A stretch of DNA of 64,000 bases from assembly GCF_010119545.1 (NCBI RefSeq), contig NZ_JAAEAA010000012.1:62001-126000 (forward strand), given 5' to 3'. Below the pieces are notes generated by a model that saw only the letters and a program-made list of their open reading frames with translations, ran no database searches and was not told the origin of the DNA. Numbering within the stretch: the stretch's first letter is position 1; each line of letters begins with the position of its first letter. Made by a program: the position numbers and the translations under genes. The DNA comes from Pontibacter fetidus (lineage in GTDB: Bacteria; Bacteroidota; Bacteroidia; Cytophagales; Hymenobacteraceae). This document shows, piece after piece, positions 60,158-64,000 of the stretch.

Positions 60158-60236
60158 TGGCGCGAGTCTCCTGACTCGTGACTAACTATGATGTTGAGTC
60201 TCCTGACTCAACTGGCCCGGAAGGGACAAGACTTGT
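60158..60236. repeat. Multi-hairpin intergenic repeat (copy 4)
   Basis: It begins TGGCGCGAG; the stems are CGAGTC/GACTCG (60163-60178) and GTTGAGTC/GACTCAAC (60193-60212), both with loop TCCT, then ACTGGCCCG. The two hairpins carry the same inner sequence. Confidence 0.7.
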
Positions 60237-60264
60237 AATAGCTGATGCTATACTTTTATAGCAG

Positions 60265-60314
60265 TCCAACCACCCCTAACCCCTCTTTGTCTAAGGCGGG
60301 GAATTTTTGCTGAT
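60265..60314. repeat. C-rich box CCAACCACCCCTAACCCC
   Basis: Related to the boxes at 20602, 52863, 53083 and 55940; a G-rich GGCGGGG lies near its end. Confidence 0.5.
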
Positions 60315-60346
60315 GCTATTCCACAAACTATAGTGCTATAGTTACA

Positions 60347-60706
60347 GCCTTTGAAGCGGACAGGTCGCGACCTGTCCCTACGGAATTATAACCACGATAA
60401 ATGTCGAAGCTGACAGTTCAAACTATAAAAGAACTATAGCTATGAGTAAGATCGCAGTCTTTGGGTTGAGCGCCTTTGACTTGTTGCGGTGGCGTGAGCC
60501 AATCCGAGGCACGAGGATAGCAAGAAGGCAGCAGCGCGATGCCCAAAGACGGGGCCTCCCGGCCGTGAGGGAGCCAAGCCAACTATAGAACTATAGGCGA
60601 GTAAAGCTCCCAGGAATAAAAGTAGTTTGAAAGGATAGCTTTTGGCTAAGAAGTACAGGCTTAAACTATAGGACACATAAGATTCCTCAGCTTTGCTCGT
60701 AATGAC
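60347..60706. repeat. Compound intergenic block, copy B
   Basis: Same modules and order as 53506-53869: GCCTTTGAAGCGG, the palindrome GGACAGGTCGCGACCTGTCC (60358-60377), the 120-base core, TAAAGCTCCCAGGAAT and GATTCCTCAGCTTTG...AATGAC. Differences between copies are scattered point changes and small indels. Confidence 0.85.
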
Positions 60707-60842
60707 AAATTACCAGCTATGGCCTAGACACAAGCAGGAGCTGCGCACACGGTTAGGTCTTATAACTGCTGAGTCTGAGTTCTCACATCACTTGAAATGA
60801 TAAATGAGAAAAACCAACTATAAACCAATCCATAAAAAATCT

Positions 60843-60850
60843 TATCTTTG
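60843..60850 (+). promoter_or_regulatory. Candidate -7 box of ychF
   Basis: TATCTTTG matches TAnnTTTG, 27 bases before the ATG. Confidence 0.5.
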
Positions 60851-60877
60851 CCCCCTGAAATTAACTACTAAAGATAC

Positions 60878-61975
60878 ATGGGATTAAGATGCGGCATCGT
60901 GGGCTTGCCAAACGTAGGTAAGTCAACTTTATTTAACGCTATTTCTAACGCCAAGGCAGAATCTGCCAACTACCCTTTCTGTACCATTGAGCCAAACGTG
61001 GGTGTAATTACGGTGCCCGATGATCGTCTGCAGATACTGGAAGAACTGGTGCACCCGGAGCGTGTGTTGCCAACCGTAATCGAGTTTGTTGACATTGCCG
61101 GGCTTGTAAAAGGTGCAAGCAAAGGTGAAGGTCTGGGCAACAAGTTCCTGGCAAACATCCGTGAAGTAGATGCTATCATTCACGTAGTGCGTTGCTTCGA
61201 AGACCCTAACATTGTGCACGTTGCCGGTAAAGTTGATCCTATCTCTGACAAAGAAATTATAGATACCGAGCTGCAGCTTAAGGATCTTGAGTCAATAGAG
61301 AAAATGATGCTGAAAGTGCAGCGTTCTGCCAAAGCCGGCGATGCAAAAGCGAAGAAAGAACTGGCGACTCTTGAGAAGTATAAAGCACACCTGGAGCAAG
61401 GCTTTAACGCCCGAAGTTTAGATGCAACCGACGAAGATAAAGAAACAGTAAGCGACTTAAACCTGCTTACTGCGAAACCGGTAGTGTATGCCGCAAACGT
61501 GGACGAGGAATCTGTAAACACAGGCAACAAGTTCTCGCAGGCACTGGAAGAGCACGTGAAGGCTGAAAATGCACAGGTTGTTCTGATTTCTGCTTCTATT
61601 GAAGCGCAAATTGCTGAGCTGACTGACGAGGAAGAAAAGGAAATGTTCCTGGCAGAGTATAACCTGAAAGAGTCTGGTTTGAGCAAGTTGATAAAAGCAT
61701 CTTACAGCTTACTTAACCTGATTACATACTTTACGGCTGGTGTTAAAGAAGTTCGCGCCTGGACGATTGGTAAAGGCTGGAAAGCGCCGCAAGCTGCTGG
61801 TGTAATTCACACAGATTTTGAAAAAGGCTTTATCCGTGCCGAGGTAATTAAACTGAAGGATTACCAGGAATATAAAACTGAAGCTAAGATTAAAGAAGCC
61901 GGTAAAATGGCTGTAGAAGGTAAAGACTACGTGGTACAGGATGGTGACATCATGCACTTCCGTTTCAACGTGTAA
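60878..61975 (+). CDS. ychF: Redox-regulated ATPase YchF (Obg family)
   Basis: 365 residues, full length. The N-terminal GLPNVGKSTLFNAIS, DIAGLVKGASKGEG and the NVDEES motif, which replaces the GTPase NKxD and explains ATP preference, are YchF signatures. The C-terminal TGS domain ends GKDYVVQDGDIMHFRFNV. It binds ribosomes and modulates the stress response. Single gene with a strong terminator. Confidence 0.97.
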   Translation: MGLRCGIVGLPNVGKSTLFNAISNAKAESANYPFCTIEPNVGVITVPDDRLQILEELVHPERVLPTVIEFVDIAGLVKGASKGEGLGNKFLANIREVDAIIHVVRCFEDPNIVHVAGKVDPISDKEIIDTELQLKDLESIEKMMLKVQRSAKAGDAKAKKELATLEKYKAHLEQGFNARSLDATDEDKETVSDLNLLTAKPVVYAANVDEESVNTGNKFSQALEEHVKAENAQVVLISASIEAQIAELTDEEEKEMFLAEYNLKESGLSKLIKASYSLLNLITYFTAGVKEVRAWTIGKGWKAPQAAGVIHTDFEKGFIRAEVIKLKDYQEYKTEAKIKEAGKMAVEGKDYVVQDGDIMHFRFNV

Positions 61976-61995
61976 TTTATACTTTTAAGATATAG

Positions 61996-62028
61996 AAAAG
62001 GGCAGCTTAACGGCTGCCCTTTTTGTTT
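61996..62028. terminator. Bidirectional terminator of ychF and the methyltransferase gene
   Basis: A perfect 11-base stem (AAAAGGGCAGC / GCTGCCCTTTT) with a 6-base loop between convergent genes. Confidence 0.88.
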
Positions 62029-62656
62029 ATACTTTTTGCAGGAGTATCGTCAGGATTCTTGGTATTTGGGTGCGATCGTTGTCATCGAAGTATTCGTTGA
62101 TATCGGAAACTATAAAACCATGTTGTTTGGCTCCTTGCGTGAACTCTGAAATAGGATGCGTGTAACATTCCAGCACTTCGCGGCCTTCATCAGTATCGAA
62201 GCGGGCTTTGCTGCCGGAGTATTGTTTGAATGGATGCAGTTCACCGATGTAGGCGTAACCACCTTTAACTAAGGCATTCGCGGCCTTCCTGAAAATGTGA
62301 TCCAGGTTCTCAATGTGCTCCAACACCAGGCTAAACGTTACCAGGTTATACTTCCCATCTGCAAAAGACCATTCTTTAGTAATATCAGCTTGCTTAAACT
62401 GGACTTTATCTGAAGCAATTTTCTCCCTCGCTTTCGCCAGCATCTCTTCCGAAAAATCTACCGCTGTTACGTGTTGCGCCTTTTCCTGAAGCCAGATAGT
62501 ATTCTTACCGGTTCCGCAACCAATTTCCAGTACACGCTCAAAATCTATAGTTGAAAGTATAGTTCGCAAAGCAATGCCTTCCAGATCGCGTGTTTTATTT
62601 TGGTTGGTGTCGTACTGAAATGCCCAACTGTTATAGGCTTTCTGAATGCTTGACAT
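62027..62656 (-). CDS. Class I SAM-dependent methyltransferase
   Basis: 209 residues. The S-adenosylmethionine motif VLEIGCGTGKN, the acidic post-motif VTAVDFSEEML and SLVLEHIENLDHIF are typical of the methyltransferase-11 group. The substrate is unknown; small molecules or quinone-like compounds are typical. It stands alone between ychF and the HigBA module. Confidence 0.9.
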   Translation of the reverse strand: MSSIQKAYNSWAFQYDTNQNKTRDLEGIALRTILSTIDFERVLEIGCGTGKNTIWLQEKAQHVTAVDFSEEMLAKAREKIASDKVQFKQADITKEWSFADGKYNLVTFSLVLEHIENLDHIFRKAANALVKGGYAYIGELHPFKQYSGSKARFDTDEGREVLECYTHPISEFTQGAKQHGFIVSDINEYFDDNDRTQIPRILTILLQKV

Positions 62657-62756
62657 TATAAGATAATGTAAATTAACGGTTAGTATATACTTAGCCCGCA
62701 GCAGAGCAAGGGGTTTGTATATTTTGTATATACAGTGTTAAAAAAGTGTTCTTCTT

Positions 62757-63113
62757 TTAGTATTCCTGAATAAGCACGTTTGTAGGGATATTCAAGGTCT
62801 TATGCAGACTCCTTATCATTTCCAGCGTGAGCTTTCTTTTTCTATTCAATACCTCGCTTACTCTACTCTTGAAACCCAGCACTTGGGCTAAATCCTTCTG
62901 CTTAATTCCGAGTTGCTCCATTCTGAATTTTACTGCTTCAATCGGGTCTGGTGCTTCAATCGGAAAGTGTTCCTTTTCATAGGAGTCAATCAGGAACGAA
63001 AGCACCTCCAGTTCATCGCCGTCTTGAGTGTCAGGCTCCGCGTCGAATATTTCCTCCAGCCTTTGCAAGGCCAATTGATAATCTTCTTCTGTTTTTATTA
63101 GCTTAATATTCAT
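62757..63113 (-). CDS. higA: HigA-type antitoxin
   Basis: 118 residues from the ATG at 63113. The N-terminal half (YQLALQRLEEIFDAEPDTQD) and the C-terminal helix-turn-helix (LGIKQKDLAQVLGFKSRVSE, VLNRKRKLTLEMIRSLH) match HigA antitoxins of this phylum. It follows the toxin gene by ten bases, the reversed order typical of hig modules. It should block the toxin and bind the operator at 63448-63470. Confidence 0.92.
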   Translation of the reverse strand: MNIKLIKTEEDYQLALQRLEEIFDAEPDTQDGDELEVLSFLIDSYEKEHFPIEAPDPIEAVKFRMEQLGIKQKDLAQVLGFKSRVSEVLNRKRKLTLEMIRSLHKTLNIPTNVLIQEY

Positions 63114-63123
63114 TTCTTGTTCT

Positions 63124-63417
63124 TTAAACTTTAGTAGCATCAACCTTGTCATATTCGGCATGCGTTCCGATGAACCTTATCCAAACAATGCCATACTTGT
63201 AGTTGATTCTGACGATTAACCTATAATTATTGCCTTTGAAGTTGAAGACCATTCCGTTGTCCTCCAGTAGGCTTGCTGAAGGGTAATCTTTCTTTATGTC
63301 GTTCGGGGATGTCCAATTCGCCTGCTCTGCCTCGTTATACCAGGCTTTTAGCTGTTGCTCACTATCAGCATGCTTTTCCCAAAAATCCCGCAGTGTCCGT
63401 TTTGCTATTACTCTCAC
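63124..63417 (-). CDS. higB: HigB-type mRNA interferase toxin
   Basis: 97 residues of the RelE/HigB fold: MRVIAKRTLRDFWEKHADSE, LKAWYNEAEQANW, FNFKGNNYRLIVRINY and RFIGTHAEYDKVD, all HigB signatures. It cuts mRNA on the ribosome. First gene of the toxin-antitoxin operon. Confidence 0.93.
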   Translation of the reverse strand: MRVIAKRTLRDFWEKHADSEQQLKAWYNEAEQANWTSPNDIKKDYPSASLLEDNGMVFNFKGNNYRLIVRINYKYGIVWIRFIGTHAEYDKVDATKV

Positions 63418-63447
63418 TTTTTATTATAAAACTCAAAAATAAACAAA

Positions 63448-63470
63448 AAAGTTACCATAATGGTAACTTT
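63448..63470. promoter_or_regulatory. Candidate HigA operator
   Basis: A perfect 10-base inverted repeat AAAGTTACCA-TAA-TGGTAACTTT lies 31 bases upstream of the higB start codon, where an autorepressor would bind. Confidence 0.6.
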
Positions 63471-63566
63471 AAAGAAAGATTTTATATTAAATATTTTCTA
63501 ACTATAGCATAAACGACAACATACGCTTATCTGCATTATGTACGTAAGTGTAATATGCTAAAATCA

Positions 63567-64000
63567 CTACCTCCTTCTATTAAACAAAATTTCTTCATAA
63601 CCAATCAACAAATCAGCTCTGGAGCCGGGTGGGCGGTAGTAGATCAGGATATCGTAGGTGTTCTCGGTTTGGAAGTGGCTGCCTTCGTAGTAACTATAGT
63701 CTATCGTTTGGTTTTGCTGCAGCACGTATTGGTAGTTATAATAGCCTTGCTTTAAAAGTAACCTGCCATTGTAAGCCTGACGCTCTGGGCTATACTTCAT
63801 ACGACTTTCCGGTCTAATTTTCCAGTCAGTTAATGCACCCAGCAAGTACACTTCGCCGGTCTGATCTTCAGAAGCTTTAAGTTCAAAATCTACCCAGGTA
63901 TAGTCGCTGTTCACGTCGCCGTTGCCGTACTCGCGGTTGTTAAATAGCATCTTGCCATTAATGTCAGGTTCCTGGCTATATACATCGCCAGATCGGTTCT
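63567..64000 (-). CDS. Type IX secretion plug protein (DUF5103), C-terminal part, 5' end beyond window
   Basis: The frame is open through the right edge, so the N-terminus lies outside. The visible C-terminal 144 residues include GDVYSQEPDINGKMLFNN, YTWVDFELKA, GEVYLLGALTDW, and NTYDILIYYRPPGSRADLLI, the carbohydrate-binding-like end of DUF5103. This protein plugs the SprA translocon of the type IX system. It supports a gliding or secreting Bacteroidota. Confidence 0.85.
   Translation of the reverse strand, partial: NRSGDVYSQEPDINGKMLFNNREYGNGDVNSDYTWVDFELKASEDQTGEVYLLGALTDWKIRPESRMKYSPERQAYNGRLLLKQGYYNYQYVLQQNQTIDYSYYEGSHFQTENTYDILIYYRPPGSRADLLIGYEEILFNRRR

Larger units (their letters stand above)
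59927..60877. other. Second repeat-packed intergenic region
   Basis: It holds a multi-hairpin element (60158), a C-rich box (60265) and compound block B (60347-60706), in the same order as the 52.9-53.9 kb region, and then the upstream region of ychF. CTATAG words are dense. No credible gene. Confidence 0.7.

Noticed and set aside
60440-60676. 78-residue minus-strand ORF in the second repeat region
   Set aside because: Same reason as the 53614 ORF.

Overview
The window comes from a Bacteroidota chromosome, most likely a Hymenobacteraceae member close to Pontibacter. The reasons are an S46 dipeptidyl-peptidase, a type IX secretion plug protein, a PUR-family DUF3276 protein, DUF4296, DUF3822 and DUF1573 proteins, a Bacteroidota-style AddAB pair, Bacteroidota -7 promoter boxes (TAnnTTTG), and starts without strong Shine-Dalgarno sequences. 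I saw no rRNA, tRNA, CRISPR array, prophage or insertion sequence. The genus is an inference; the phylum is well supported.

Layout. 0-13.4 kb: the C-terminal part of an S46 peptidase, a hydrolase lipoprotein, an RhlE-like helicase, an acyltransferase, a dienoyl-CoA-reductase-like SDR, a convergent nuclease-inhibitor/secreted-nuclease pair (NuiA/NucA type), a CrtI-like oxidoreductase, and small flavoprotein and DUF genes. 13.8-24 kb: a DeaD-type helicase with an Arg/Gly-rich tail and a long leader, an orphan protein, then AddA- and AddB-like recombination genes separated by a VOC gene and a folded repeat. 24-33 kb: an AraC regulator, membrane and envelope genes, a beta-CASP hydrolase, a RES-Xre toxin-antitoxin pair, a sirtuin and menC. 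33.4-36.9 kb: a compact ergothioneine operon (egtB-egtD plus a PLP enzyme). 37-52.8 kb: a MATE pump, a Rieske-fused oxidoreductase, CsaA, a Bat-like cluster (DUF58, BatD-like, BatA), a PLP homeostasis protein, a RecD-like helicase, coaD and pyrE. 52.8-64 kb: two repeat-packed intergenic regions, a threonine aldolase, an AlkA-like glycosylase, an AT-rich island with orphan genes and a decayed NTF2-like gene, a second DUF58 gene, ychF, a HigBA module and the end of a T9SS plug gene.

The most unusual property is spread over the whole window. The perfect palindrome AACTATAGTT and its core CTATAG are strongly over-represented in both coding and non-coding DNA, in the manner of the cyanobacterial HIP1 element. 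Inside genes the palindrome is read as Thr-Ile-Val or Asn-Tyr-Ser. In the third frame it contains a TAG stop, and CTATAG does form the stop codon of several genes. On top of this are several families of folded intergenic repeats: four-hairpin elements whose stems vary with matching changes, a roughly 360-base compound block present twice, and an AGTTAGAA/GGAGTT repeat that always lies at, or runs into, the 3' end of a gene in the sense direction.
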